From positions 62,001 to 126,000 of the forward strand of contig NZ_ASXG01000130.1 of assembly GCF_000411975.1 (NCBI RefSeq): a stretch of 64,000 nucleotides of DNA, read 5' to 3'. This stretch comes from Amycolatopsis orientalis DSM 43388. Lineage in GTDB: Bacteria > Actinomycetota > Actinomycetes > Mycobacteriales > Pseudonocardiaceae. Positions 35,365-43,830 of this stretch are shown here, piece by piece; the first letter of the stretch is position 1, and every line of letters starts with the position of its first letter. The translations under genes and the position numbers were made by a program. A model generated the notes under the pieces. The model saw only the letters and a list, made by a program, of their open reading frames with translations, was not told the DNA's origin and made no database searches.

Positions 35365-36162
35365 TCACCCCCACCCGTCCTGAGTGCCGGACTGTGCGTT
35401 GGGCGCCATCAACGAGAATCCCGCCCCCTGGTTGTCCACCGCGACCACCATCCGGCCGTGCGGGGTGTCCACCGGCGGGCTCACCACCGTTCCGCCCAGT
35501 GCCGGGATGCGGGAGGCCGACTCGTCCGCGTCGGCGGTCCAGAAGTACGTCACCCAGCCGGGTTGTGCGGTGCTGTCTGCCGCCAGCTCGCCGAGGCCGC
35601 CGACTGGCCGGCCGTCCACGTCGAGCGTCGCGTAGGTGAAGCCCGGCCCGGACATGTCCCCGAAGCCGTATCCGAACACATCCCCGTAGAACTGCTTCGC
35701 CGCGGCGAAATCCCGGGTCATGCATTCGTTCCACGCGGGAGCCCCGGGCGTCAGCGTGGCCTGCGTGCCGGAGTGCCGACCCGGTTGCCACAGGCCGAAC
35801 GTCGCTCCGGTCGGGTCGGTCGCGATGGCCATCCGGCCCTCGGTCAGAACGTCCATCGGCGGGGCGATGACCTGCCCGCCCGCCTCGGCGATCGCGGCTG
35901 CCGTTTTGTCTACATCGGACACCGACAGGTACGTCGTCCACATCGGCGGCATGCCCGCCTGCTCCGGCGGAATCTGGCCGATGCCCGCCACCGGTTTGCC
36001 GGCTATCTGCGCCATTCCGTAATAGCCGGTCTCCGGGCCGCCGGATTCGACTGTCCAGCCGAGCAGCGACTCGTAGAACGCGACCGCCTTCTCGCGGTCG
36101 GGCACCATCAAGTCGACCCAGCACGGAGTGCCCGCGGGCCACGGTTCTGTCCTGGTGATCAT
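35365..36162 (-). CDS. VOC-family (glyoxalase/bleomycin-resistance fold) protein, two domains
   Basis: A 265-residue protein made of two VOC modules. The first (about 1-125) shows PCWVDLMVPDREKAVAFYES, LLGW and ATDPTGATFGLWQP. The second (about 140-262) has WNECMTRDFAAAKQFYGDVF and VVAVDNQGAGFSLM. Such duplicated proteins are common in actinomycetes and may bind metals or antibiotics; no substrate can be assigned. The ATG at 36162 has GGGAGG seven bases upstream. It follows the sortase gene on the same strand. Confidence 0.83.
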   Translation of the reverse strand: MITRTEPWPAGTPCWVDLMVPDREKAVAFYESLLGWTVESGGPETGYYGMAQIAGKPVAGIGQIPPEQAGMPPMWTTYLSVSDVDKTAAAIAEAGGQVIAPPMDVLTEGRMAIATDPTGATFGLWQPGRHSGTQATLTPGAPAWNECMTRDFAAAKQFYGDVFGYGFGDMSGPGFTYATLDVDGRPVGGLGELAADSTAQPGWVTYFWTADADESASRIPALGGTVVSPPVDTPHGRMVVAVDNQGAGFSLMAPNAQSGTQDGWG

Positions 36163-36233
36163 GCGTTCCTCCCAGAATTGTGCCAACCGCCACAGTGTCG
36201 CACCGGGGACCGACAAAAACCGGGAGCGTCTTT

Positions 36234-36818
36234 TCAATGCCCGCCGTTCACCAGGTGGGCGTACACGATGATGTTGTCCACATAGCTGTGTGCGGACCGG
36301 TCGAACGCACCGCCGCAGGTGATCAGGCGCAGCTCCGGATCCGAGGTGTCGCCGTAGACCGCGTCGGTCGGGAAGACGTCCTTGGGCACCTGGTCCACTT
36401 TGGTCACCTCGAAGTGCGCGGTGGTGCCGTCGCGGCGGGCGATGTCGACGTCGTCTCCCGGCTTCATTTCCTTGAGCCGGTAGAAGATTCCCTTGTGCTT
36501 GTTTCCGTCCACGTGCCCGAGCACGACTGCGGGGCCGATCTCGCCCGGCGTCGGGCCGTTTTCGTACCAGCCGGCCTGCATGGGCGTGCTGACCGGCGGC
36601 ACTTGCACCGAATTGTCGGGATTGAGCCCGAGCGGAACGAGGCTGGAATGCGCGTCGATGCTCGGGATGTCCAGCGACACCGGTTCCGATTTCGGCAGGG
36701 CGGCCGACGAAGCGGACGGAGCGCTGGACGCGGGTGCCGCCGCGGTCGGGGAACCGACCGAGCACCCGGCCAGCAGCGCGGCGAGCGCGACCGATGCCGC
36801 GGCGAGTGTCTTCCTCAT
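36234..36818 (-). CDS. Class F sortase (lipoprotein-anchored)
   Basis: A 194-residue transpeptidase candidate that anchors proteins to the cell wall. It begins with a lipoprotein-like signal (AAASVALAALLAGCSVG, lipobox LAGC), an unusual feature since many sortases are held by a membrane helix. The catalytic set is visible: His in VVLGHVDGNKHKGIFYRL, Cys in LRLITCGGAFD and Arg in the following FDRSAHSYVDNIIVYAH. It lies 60 bp downstream of the secreted PQTG-containing protein, its probable substrate. Confidence 0.85.
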   Translation of the reverse strand: MRKTLAAASVALAALLAGCSVGSPTAAAPASSAPSASSAALPKSEPVSLDIPSIDAHSSLVPLGLNPDNSVQVPPVSTPMQAGWYENGPTPGEIGPAVVLGHVDGNKHKGIFYRLKEMKPGDDVDIARRDGTTAHFEVTKVDQVPKDVFPTDAVYGDTSDPELRLITCGGAFDRSAHSYVDNIIVYAHLVNGGH

Positions 36819-36878
36819 CCTCTACTCCCGATCCGCCTGGGCCTGGCCGCGGGAAAGCAGCCAGGCCCAGGAGACTAG

Positions 36879-37532
36879 TCAGCCACGCCGGCGACGCGCC
36901 GCCACGAGCCCGGTGCCGCCGAGGGCCAGCACCCCCATCGCGCCGGCCGCGATCGGCAGGCCGAGGTTCGACTGGTCGTCCGCGACCGGGCCGTCCGTGC
37001 CGCCGGTCTGCGGCGCGCCGGACGGGACCTTGCTGACCTGCTTCGGCGCGGGGCCGGGGGCGGGCGTCGGCTTGGGGGCGGGCTTCGCGCCCAGCACGGT
37101 GAACTTCGCGGTGACGTCGGCACTGCCGCACGAGACCGAAACCGCGTACACCCCGGGCTTCACCCCAGCGCGGACGGTCGCGGAGCCCTGCGAGACCGGG
37201 GCCTTCGCCGGGTCGTTCTGCGGACCGACCGGGTGCAGCTTGCCGAACTGCAGCGCCGCCGACTTCAGGTTGTGGATCTCCGAGGCCTCGCAGCCGACGC
37301 GCACCGTCACGCGGTCCCCGGCGTGGCCGGAGGACGGCAGCACCCGGATGAACGCCTTCGGCACGCCAGGGTTGCCGCCCGGCGGTTCCTCGGTGGTGGG
37401 CGGCGTGGTGGTGGGCGGCGTGGTGGCGGTGCTCGTAGCGGGCGGCGTGGTGGGCGCCTCCGCGGCGAAAGCCGGTGCGGCCGAAAGCATTCCGGTGGCG
37501 ACGAGGGCGGAGAAAACAACGGTACGCTTCAT
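36879..37532 (-). CDS. Secreted protein with C-terminal membrane anchor and PQTG motif
   Basis: A 217-residue surface protein. The signal peptide KRTVVFSALVATGMLSAAPA (cleavage near AFA-A) is followed by a Thr/Pro stretch and a beta-sandwich-like domain with two cysteines (VRVGCEAS ... VSVSCGSADVTAKF). A Pro/Lys/Ala stalk, GAPQTGGTDGP, a helix (GLPIAAGAMGVLALGGTGLV) and AARRRRG complete it. The tail resembles a sortase substrate, but PQTG is separated from the helix by about 14 residues. The ATG at 37532 has GGGGAG upstream. It sits directly upstream of the sortase and is paralogous to the next upstream gene. Confidence 0.78.
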   Translation of the reverse strand: MKRTVVFSALVATGMLSAAPAFAAEAPTTPPATSTATTPPTTTPPTTEEPPGGNPGVPKAFIRVLPSSGHAGDRVTVRVGCEASEIHNLKSAALQFGKLHPVGPQNDPAKAPVSQGSATVRAGVKPGVYAVSVSCGSADVTAKFTVLGAKPAPKPTPAPGPAPKQVSKVPSGAPQTGGTDGPVADDQSNLGLPIAAGAMGVLALGGTGLVAARRRRG

Positions 37533-37728
37533 GACACTCCCCTTGCTGAAATGCGATTCACGCCGCGCGAAACAGCGGCGAATCCACGCCCGGGGCGACA
37601 GTTCCCCCTGCGGCCCGGGCGTTTTCGTTCCGACAACAACCAAGACGCCGCCGCCCGCCGCGGGGTTGCCCCGGGAACGAAAAAACCGCCGGAAACCATT
37701 TTCCGACGGTTTCTCGAAACGTGGACGA

Positions 37729-38184
37729 TTAGCTGGCGAGGCTCCCGTCGCCGGCTTTCGCCGCGCCCTGGGGCACCCGCGACACCTGCGGGGCGGGCAC
37801 GGTGAACGTCGCGCGGTACTGCTTCCCGCCGCACGTGACGGTGAGCGGGTAGCTACCGGGCTTGGTCCCGGGCACCAGGCTCGCGGACGCGCTCATCGTG
37901 GCCTTCACCCCGACCGTCTCGCCGTAGGAGTACTGGGAGAACTTCAGCGCCGGCGAACTGAACTCCGCCGTGCCCGCCTTGGCCCCGGGGCAGTAGGCGA
38001 GCGCGGTGTTCGGGTCGGTACCGCGCTGGTAGACGTTCACCTGGCCGTGCAGCACCGCGGTGTCCTGGTTCAGCTGGACGGTCACCGGATCCGCGGCGGG
38101 GCCCTCCGCTGCCGCCACGGCCGGGACCGTGGTCCCGGCCAGTCCGATCGCCGCCGCCATCGCCACAATCGCGCTCTTGCGCAC
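37729..38184 (-). CDS. Secreted paralogue without membrane anchor
   Basis: A 151-residue secreted protein. The signal peptide (RKSAIVAMAAAIGLAGTTVPA) is followed by one domain related to the downstream anchored protein. The motif pairs are GTKPGSYPLTVTCGGKQYRATF versus GVKPGVYAVSVSCGSADVTAKF (compared piecewise), with a shared end QVSRVPQGA versus QVSKVPSGA. It stops exactly where the other protein begins its sorting tail. The GTG at 38184 has GGAAGGAACGAGG upstream. It is upstream of the anchored protein and sortase on the same strand. Function is unknown. Confidence 0.75.
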   Translation of the reverse strand: MRKSAIVAMAAAIGLAGTTVPAVAAAEGPAADPVTVQLNQDTAVLHGQVNVYQRGTDPNTALAYCPGAKAGTAEFSSPALKFSQYSYGETVGVKATMSASASLVPGTKPGSYPLTVTCGGKQYRATFTVPAPQVSRVPQGAAKAGDGSLAS

Positions 38185-38262
38185 CCTCGTTCCTTCCCCG
38201 TGCGACCCGTCTTCACCCCGCAAGACGCGAGCTGCGGCGCGGGGTTGCCCGGACGCGGAAAA

Positions 38263-39666
38263 TCAGTCCAGATCGTCGTGCCGCATGAGCTGACGGCCCG
38301 CTTCGGTGATCGATCCGGACAGCGACGGGTATACCGAGAAGGTCAGCGCCAGGTGGTCCACCGTCAGCTGGTTCTGCACGGCCAGCGCGATCGGCAGGAT
38401 CAGCTCGCTCGCCGACGGGGCGACCACCACGCCGCCGACCACCACGCCGGTGGCGGGGCGGCAGAACAGCTTCACGAAACCACGGCGCAGGCCTTCCATC
38501 TTCGCGCGCGCGTTGGTGGCCAGCGGCAGCATGATCGTGCGCGCGGGCACCTCGCCGGAGTCGATCGCCTGCTGGCTGATGCCGACGGTCGCGATTTCCG
38601 GGTGGGTGAACACGTTCGCCGCGACGGTCTTGAGCTTGATCGGCGCGACGCCCTCGCCCAGCGCGTGCCACATCGCGATGCGGCCCTGCATGCTCGCCAC
38701 CGAGGCCAGCATCAGCACGCCGGTGCAGTCCCCCGCCGCGTAGACGCCGGGGACGCTCGTGCGCGACACCCGGTCCACCGCGATGAAGCCGCCGGGGCCG
38801 GGCTCGATGCCGACGCGGTCGAGGCCGATGTCGGCGGTGTTCGGGATGGACCCGACGGTCATCAGCGCGTGGCTCGCCTCGATCACGCGACCGTCGGCCA
38901 GGTGAACTTCGACGCCCTTCTCGGTGCGCTCAACGCGTTCCGCCCGGGCCTGCTTGGCCACCGTGGTGCCGCGCTGGGTGAAGACCTCTTCGAGCACCGC
39001 AGCGGCGTCGGCGTCCTCGTGCGGCAGCACGCGGTCGCGGCTGGACACGACAGTGACCTTCACGCCCATCTCGGTGTACGCGGAGGCGAACTCGGCGCCG
39101 GTGACGCCGGAACCGATCACCGCGAGGTGCTCGGGCAGCTCGGTCAGGTCGTACAGCTGCCGCCAGTCCAGGATCCGCTCGCCGTCCGGCACCGCGCCGG
39201 GCAGCACGCGCGGGGTGGCCCCGGTGGCGATCAGCACGACGTCCGCGGACAGCGACTCGACCTTGCCGTCGGAGTGCGTCACTTCCACCGTGTGGGTGGC
39301 CAGCCCCGGCTCGTCGTCGGCGAAGCGGGCTTCGGCGGTGATCACGCGCACGCCCTCGCGCTGCACCCGGGCGCGGATGTCGGCCGACTGCGCGAGCGCG
39401 AGGCCTTTCACCCGTCCGTGGACCGTCGGCAGGTCGACGGTGGTGTCCGCGAGGTCGGTGTTGATGCCGAGTTCGCCGAGGTCGTGCATCTTCGCGAGCG
39501 CGCCGGACGAGGCGATGAACGTCTTCGAGGGGACGCAGTCGTAGAGGACACAGGCGCCGCCCAGGCCGTCCCGCTCGACGATCGTCACGTCGGCGCCGTG
39601 CTGCGCCGCGACCAAGGCGGCTTCGTAGCCCGCCGGGCCGCCACCCATGATCACGATCCTGGTCAC
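38263..39666 (-). CDS. lpdA: NAD(P)H-quinone dehydrogenase, LpdA-type flavoprotein disulfide reductase
   Basis: A 467-residue FAD enzyme of the pyridine nucleotide-disulfide reductase family. It has RIVIMGGGPAGYEAAL, GGACVLYDCVPSKTF with Cys39 and Cys44 in C-x4-C spacing, a NAD(P)-binding GSGVTGAEFASAYTEMG and VYAAGDCTGVLMLASVA. The C-terminal His-Glu dyad of lipoamide dehydrogenases is absent (YPSLSGSITEA in place of HPT..E). It therefore more likely reduces quinones, as described for mycobacterial LpdA, than lipoamide. It is divergent from the GGCT-like gene. Confidence 0.9.
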   Translation of the reverse strand: MTRIVIMGGGPAGYEAALVAAQHGADVTIVERDGLGGACVLYDCVPSKTFIASSGALAKMHDLGELGINTDLADTTVDLPTVHGRVKGLALAQSADIRARVQREGVRVITAEARFADDEPGLATHTVEVTHSDGKVESLSADVVLIATGATPRVLPGAVPDGERILDWRQLYDLTELPEHLAVIGSGVTGAEFASAYTEMGVKVTVVSSRDRVLPHEDADAAAVLEEVFTQRGTTVAKQARAERVERTEKGVEVHLADGRVIEASHALMTVGSIPNTADIGLDRVGIEPGPGGFIAVDRVSRTSVPGVYAAGDCTGVLMLASVASMQGRIAMWHALGEGVAPIKLKTVAANVFTHPEIATVGISQQAIDSGEVPARTIMLPLATNARAKMEGLRRGFVKLFCRPATGVVVGGVVVAPSASELILPIALAVQNQLTVDHLALTFSVYPSLSGSITEAGRQLMRHDDLD

Positions 39667-39799
39667 CTGGGTCCTCCTATGTCACGCGTGCTTGGCGGTG
39701 GTCCCGACCCTACGCGGCGAACGTGACCGGCAAGCGAAGTGCCCGGGACACGGCATGTGCATCCGATCGGGACGGGGATGGGTCGCTAGGCTGTGCCGC

Positions 39800-40252
39800 G
39801 TGCCGTTGTATGCCGCTTACGGATCCAACATGGAGCCCGCCCAGATGCTGGAGCGCGCCCCGCACTCGCCCATGGCGGGCACCGGCTGGCTGGAAGGCTG
39901 GCGGCTGACCTTCGGCGGCGAGGACATCGGGTGGGAAGGCGCGCTGGCCACCATCGTCGAAGACCCGTCGTCGCGGGTGTTCGTGGTGCTGTACGACGTG
40001 ACCGCGCTCGACGAGGAACGGCTCGACCGCTGGGAAGGCGGCGAGCTGGGGATGCACACGAAGATCCGGCTGCGGGTCCAGACGATGGACGGGTCGGTGC
40101 TGGCCTGGCTGTACGTCCTGGACGCCTACGAGGGCGGGCTGCCCTCGGCGCGGTATCTCGGGGTGCTGGCGGATGCCGCGGAGGCGGCCGGGGCCCCGGC
40201 CGATTACGTGGACGACCTGCGCACCCGGCCGTGCACCGGGATCAGCGGCTGA
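39800..40252 (+). CDS. Gamma-glutamylcyclotransferase-fold protein
   Basis: A 150-residue protein with the GGCT/AIG2 signature LYAAYGSNMEPAQM near the N terminus, a strand pair WRLTFGGEDIGWEGALATIV and VLYDVTALDEERLDRWEGGE around the expected catalytic Glu, and AWLYVLDAYEGGLPSARYL. It may act on gamma-glutamyl amines or peptides. The GTG at 39800 has TAGGCT (39787-39792) seven bases upstream, leaderless-type. It is divergent from lpdA and followed by a perfect 24-bp hairpin. Confidence 0.82.
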   Translation: MPLYAAYGSNMEPAQMLERAPHSPMAGTGWLEGWRLTFGGEDIGWEGALATIVEDPSSRVFVVLYDVTALDEERLDRWEGGELGMHTKIRLRVQTMDGSVLAWLYVLDAYEGGLPSARYLGVLADAAEAAGAPADYVDDLRTRPCTGISG

Positions 40253-40271
40253 CGCTGCCTCCGACTCACTG

Positions 40272-40324
40272 TCCGTGAAGGGCTCCTTGCGGGAATCTGA
40301 TTCCCGCAAGGAGCCCTTCACGGA
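40272..40324 (+). terminator. Perfect 24-bp hairpin after the GGCT gene
   Basis: Arms 40272-40295 (starting TCCGTGAAGGGCTCC) and 40301-40324 are exact complements with a five-base loop TCTGA. The GGGAA-TCTGA-TTCCC centre is shared with the glpK terminator. Confidence 0.8.
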
Positions 40325-40857
40325 CTTTCAGCCGTTCGAGAGCCGAGGCAAACCGGCGGCCTCGACCTCGTGCGGGCGGCCCGGAACGCTCGTTTCCGGA
40401 GTCATCCACACCCTGCCCTGGCCGGGCCGGAAGTTGTCCCCAGCGGTGCCACCCTGTGGATAACTCCGTGCCGCGAGGTGCTCCACCGGCTCACCGGGCA
40501 GCTGCCCAATACCACACGGCAGAGGCTCACCCACATGGGCATCCAGCACCGCAGAGCGCAGGAAAAGTAGCAGTGCGTCACCGAAAGTGGCGGCAAAAAT
40601 GCGGTCCACGAAGCGGCGTCGACCGCCGCGAAACCCACCGAATCCATTGTCGCGCAACACAAAACCACGCATCGGCGACCACCAGCCACCCGCCACAGCG
40701 GGGCAGCACGAAAGTCCGAAATGACTCTCGGTGAACGGGCCGCGACTACCGCACCGCGGTCTAGACCACGCCGCGTAATTTCCCGCTGACACCCCCGCAC
40801 GAGGGGTGCCTCTCACCCACCCAAGTTGTCCACATCGGCACCAGCCCTGTGGATAAC
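40325..40857. other. Gene-free stretch with duplicated DnaA-box-like pairs
   Basis: No convincing gene is present. A roughly 38-bp segment occurs twice: TTGTCCCCA (40434) with TGTGGATAA (40455-40463), and TTGTCCACA (40826) with TGTGGATAA (40848-40856). A further TCATCCACA is at 40402. TTGTCCACA and TTATCCACA (here as its complement) are actinobacterial DnaA-box forms. The two pairs flank about 360 bp. Confidence 0.45.
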
Positions 40858-42144
40858 TCAGGCCAGCGAGGCGAGCGCGGTGTGCACCAAGGTGCGCACG
40901 CCGACGAGCAGCGCGCGCTCGTCGAGGACGAACGTCGGACGGTGGATGTCGGCCTGCGGAGCGGGCGGACCGGACCACACGCCGAGCCGGGCGAAGGCCC
41001 CGCTGACGTGCTCCAGGTACCAGCCGAAGTCCTCGCCGCCGGACGACTGTTCCGTCCCGGCGAGCCCCGATTCGCCGACCGCCGCCTCGACCCCCGCGCG
41101 CATCAGCGCGGTCGACTCCGCGTCGGACACCACGGGCGGCACGCCGCGCCGGTAGTCGAGCGAGAAGCCGACGCCGGTCGGGGCCAGCAGCGATTCCACC
41201 GACGACGCGACGAGCGGCTCCAGCGCCTTCCACACCTCGTGGTCGGCGGTCCGCAGCGTGCCGCGCAGCACCCCGTCCTGCGGGACCGCGTTCGCGGCCT
41301 GTCCGGCGTGCACCGCGCCCCACACCAGCACGGTGCCGGACCGCGGGTCGACGCGCCGGGACAGTACCGACGGCAGCGACGTGATGACCGTGCCGAGCGC
41401 GTACACCAGGTCCGCGGTCAGATGCGGCCGCGAGGTGTGCCCGCCGGGCGAGGTGAGGCGCAGCTCGATCAGATCCGCGGCGGACGTCAGCGCGCCGACC
41501 CGGGTGCCGACCTTGCCCGCTTCGAGCCGGGGGTCGCAGTGCAGGCCGTAAATCCGCTCGACGCCCTCCAGCGCCCCCGCGGCGATCATGTCCAGCGCGC
41601 CGCCGGGCATGACCTCCTCCGCGGGCTGGAAGATCAGCCGCACGCGGCCGGGCAGCTCGGGCGCGCCGGCGAGGGCGCGGCCGGCGCCGAGCAGGATCGC
41701 GGTGTGTGCGTCGTGGCCGCACATGTGCGCCGCGCCCTCGGTGGTCGAGGAGTACGGCAGGCCGGTGTCCTCGGTGAGCGGCAGCGCGTCGATGTCCGCG
41801 CGCAGGGCGACGCAGCGCTCGCCCTTGCCGATGTCGCACACCACGCCGGTGCCGCCGGGCAGCACCCACGGCTTCAGCCCGACCCGGCGCAGCAGCGAGA
41901 CGATCAGCTCGGTCGTCGCGAACTCGTTGCGCGACAGCTCGGGGTGGGCATGGATGTGCCGCCGCCACGCGAGCACGTCCGTCGCGTTCGCGCGCAGCCA
42001 GTCGTCCAGCCAGAACGGGCCGCGGCCCGCGCCAAGGTCTTCCACCGGAGCCATGCTGACGCCGGCTTCGGTCAGCAGCGCGTCGGGCGCCGCGATCGGG
42101 TTGTGGTCACCTGGAACGTCCGGCCGTGAATCGAGCACCGTCAC
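40858..42144 (-). CDS. M20-family amidohydrolase (peptidase M20D / hippurate-hydrolase-like)
   Basis: A 428-residue metallohydrolase of the AmiA/AmiB group, cleaving N-acyl amino acids or similar amides. Motifs are WRRHIHAHPELSRNEFATTE, VALRADIDALPLTEDTGLPY, HMCGHDAHTAILLG (metal ligands), FQPAEEVMPGGALDMI and a dimerisation domain with TSPGGHTSRPHLTADLVYAL. The C-terminal metal ligand lies in SSGGEDFGWYL. The GTG at 42144 follows GAGGAGG by six bases. It is alone on its transcript, with an 8-bp inverted repeat upstream. Confidence 0.9.
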   Translation of the reverse strand: MTVLDSRPDVPGDHNPIAAPDALLTEAGVSMAPVEDLGAGRGPFWLDDWLRANATDVLAWRRHIHAHPELSRNEFATTELIVSLLRRVGLKPWVLPGGTGVVCDIGKGERCVALRADIDALPLTEDTGLPYSSTTEGAAHMCGHDAHTAILLGAGRALAGAPELPGRVRLIFQPAEEVMPGGALDMIAAGALEGVERIYGLHCDPRLEAGKVGTRVGALTSAADLIELRLTSPGGHTSRPHLTADLVYALGTVITSLPSVLSRRVDPRSGTVLVWGAVHAGQAANAVPQDGVLRGTLRTADHEVWKALEPLVASSVESLLAPTGVGFSLDYRRGVPPVVSDAESTALMRAGVEAAVGESGLAGTEQSSGGEDFGWYLEHVSGAFARLGVWSGPPAPQADIHRPTFVLDERALLVGVRTLVHTALASLA

Positions 42145-42190
42145 GCCGCACCTCCTCCCGCAACACGAGCGCAGGGGAACACGCAACGTG

Positions 42191-42223
42191 CCGATCGATC
42201 TTTCTTACGCATTGAAATCGATC
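42191..42223 (-). promoter_or_regulatory. Inverted repeat upstream of the M20 amidohydrolase
   Basis: Perfect arms CGATCGAT (42191-42198) and ATCGATCG (42216-42223) flank a 17-bp AT-richer spacer, 47 bp before the GTG at 42144. It probably overlaps the promoter and may be an operator; the regulator is unknown. Confidence 0.45.
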
Positions 42224-42334
42224 GTGCACCATGCAGGTGGCAAGCGGCGGCGCGAGGCCCTTCCACCAAGACGGCCGGTAGAAGATCTGCGGCGAACGGC
42301 TGACGAAGTTCGGCGTGGGTGAACGCCGGAAAGC

Positions 42335-42649
42335 TCAGCCGCCTTGGGCCTTGCGGCGCTTGATGCGGTGCCGGCGACCGAAGAACACGATGGCGAGCAG
42401 CACCACCGCGGCCCCGCCGGCGATGAGGTTCTTCTTCGTCTTGGCGGCGTTGGCCTTGTCGGTCTGCGACGGGTCCAGCACCGGTCCCGGCGGGGCTTGG
42501 CGGAGCGCGTTCACCTGCGTGATCGCCGTCTCAGCCGCCGCGGTGACCGAGGCCGGAGCCGAGGTCGCCGCGGACGCCGCCGCGGGCATCGCCCCGGTGA
42601 GCAGCACGCCGAGCAGACCGGCCAGCAGCAGTCCCCGCACCTTCGCCAT
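42335..42649 (-). CDS. Small secreted/membrane protein, unknown
   Basis: A 104-residue protein. The signal peptide AKVRGLLLAGLLGVLLTGAM (cleavage near ASA-A) is followed by a short external helix (SVTAAAETAITQVNALRQA), a linker DPSQTDKANAAKTKK and a C-terminal membrane helix (LIAGGAAVVLLAIVFFG) with a basic tail RRHRIKRRK. This makes a type I single-pass topology. The family is not recognised. It lies between meaB and the amidohydrolase on the minus strand with spacers of about 190 bp on both sides. Confidence 0.6.
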   Translation of the reverse strand: MAKVRGLLLAGLLGVLLTGAMPAAASAATSAPASVTAAAETAITQVNALRQAPPGPVLDPSQTDKANAAKTKKNLIAGGAAVVLLAIVFFGRRHRIKRRKAQGG

Positions 42650-42837
42650 GACTTCCCTTCTACGCCGTCCCCGTGCATTGTGCCCGTCGAAGCGCGGGCG
42701 CGGCAGCCGCCACGCGGTGGAGCCGGGCCGCTCGCCCCGCGAGGTCGACCGCCGGGCGCAGCAAACCCCGGAGACGGGCGAAAGCCACTTGTGCGCACCG
42801 CGTTTTTCCTTCTTGGACGACGTTCAAAAAGCGGGAC

Positions 42838-43827
42838 TCACGACGGCTCGGCGAAGGCCGCCAAGATCCGCTCCGCGGCCAGCGTGGCGGTGAGTTCCCC
42901 GTCGCGCACCGCTCGTTCCACGCCGGCGACCTGCGCGCGGACGGCCGGATGCGCGGTGAGCCGGTCGAGCAGCTGCTCGCGGACCATCGACCACGTCCAG
43001 TCGACCTGCTGCCGTTTGCGCCGTTCGCCAAGATCACCCGATTCGGTGAGGACTTCGCGGTGCTTCCCGATCGCCGCCCACACCTCGTCGAGACCGCTCC
43101 CCTCGAGCCCGCTGCACGTGAGCACCGGCGGCGTCCACAGCGCGTCCTTGCCGTAGATCATCCGCAGCGCGCCCTGCAACTCGCGCGCGGCACGCTTGGC
43201 GTCGCGTTCGTGCGGGCCGTCGGCCTTGTTCACGGCGATGACGTCGGCGAGTTCCAACACGCCCTTCTTGATGCCCTGCAGCTGGTCGCCGGTGCGCGCC
43301 AGGGTGAGGAAGAGGAAGCAGTCGACCATGTTCGCCACGGTCACCTCGGACTGTCCGACCCCGACCGTCTCCACCAGCACGACGTCGAAGCCGGCCGCTT
43401 CCATCAGCACGATCGTCTCGCGCGTGGCACGGGCGACGCCGCCGAGCGTGCCGGACGTCGGCGACGGCCGGATGAACGCCTTCGGGTCGACCGCCAGCCG
43501 CGCCATCCGGGTCTTGTCGCCGAGGATCGAGCCGCCGGTGCGGGTCGAGGACGGGTCGACGGCGAGCACCGCGACCCGGTGCCCGGCCGACGTCAGGTCG
43601 GTGCCGAGCTGGTCGATAAATGTCGACTTGCCGACTCCGGGCACGCCGGTGATGCCGACGCGTTGCGCGCCGCCGGCGTGCGGGAGCAGCTCGACCAGCA
43701 GCTCCTGCGCTTGCCGGCGGTGGTCCTCGCGGTGCGATTCGACGAGCGTGATGGCCTTGGACAGGGTCCCCCGGTCGCCGGCGAGCACGCCCTTGGCGTA
43801 TTCGCCGACGTCGATCCGCCGCGGCAA
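42838..43827 (-). CDS. meaB: Methylmalonyl-CoA mutase-associated GTPase MeaB
   Basis: A 329-residue G3E GTPase that gates adenosylcobalamin loading and protects the mutase from inactivation. It has P-loop GITGVPGVGKSTFIDQLG, switch elements VLAVDPSSTRTGGSILGDKT and LVETVGVGQSEVTVANM, and the base-recognition motif NKADG. It starts 3 bp after the mutB stop, so mutA-mutB-meaB form one operon. Confidence 0.95.
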   Translation of the reverse strand: MPRRIDVGEYAKGVLAGDRGTLSKAITLVESHREDHRRQAQELLVELLPHAGGAQRVGITGVPGVGKSTFIDQLGTDLTSAGHRVAVLAVDPSSTRTGGSILGDKTRMARLAVDPKAFIRPSPTSGTLGGVARATRETIVLMEAAGFDVVLVETVGVGQSEVTVANMVDCFLFLTLARTGDQLQGIKKGVLELADVIAVNKADGPHERDAKRAARELQGALRMIYGKDALWTPPVLTCSGLEGSGLDEVWAAIGKHREVLTESGDLGERRKRQQVDWTWSMVREQLLDRLTAHPAVRAQVAGVERAVRDGELTATLAAERILAAFAEPS

Positions 43828-43830
43828 GGT

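Noticed and set aside
36493-39726. Open frame of more than 1000 codons on the plus strand
   Set aside because: It lies antisense to the sortase, two secreted proteins and lpdA, has no domain, and its composition is that of reversed codon bias.
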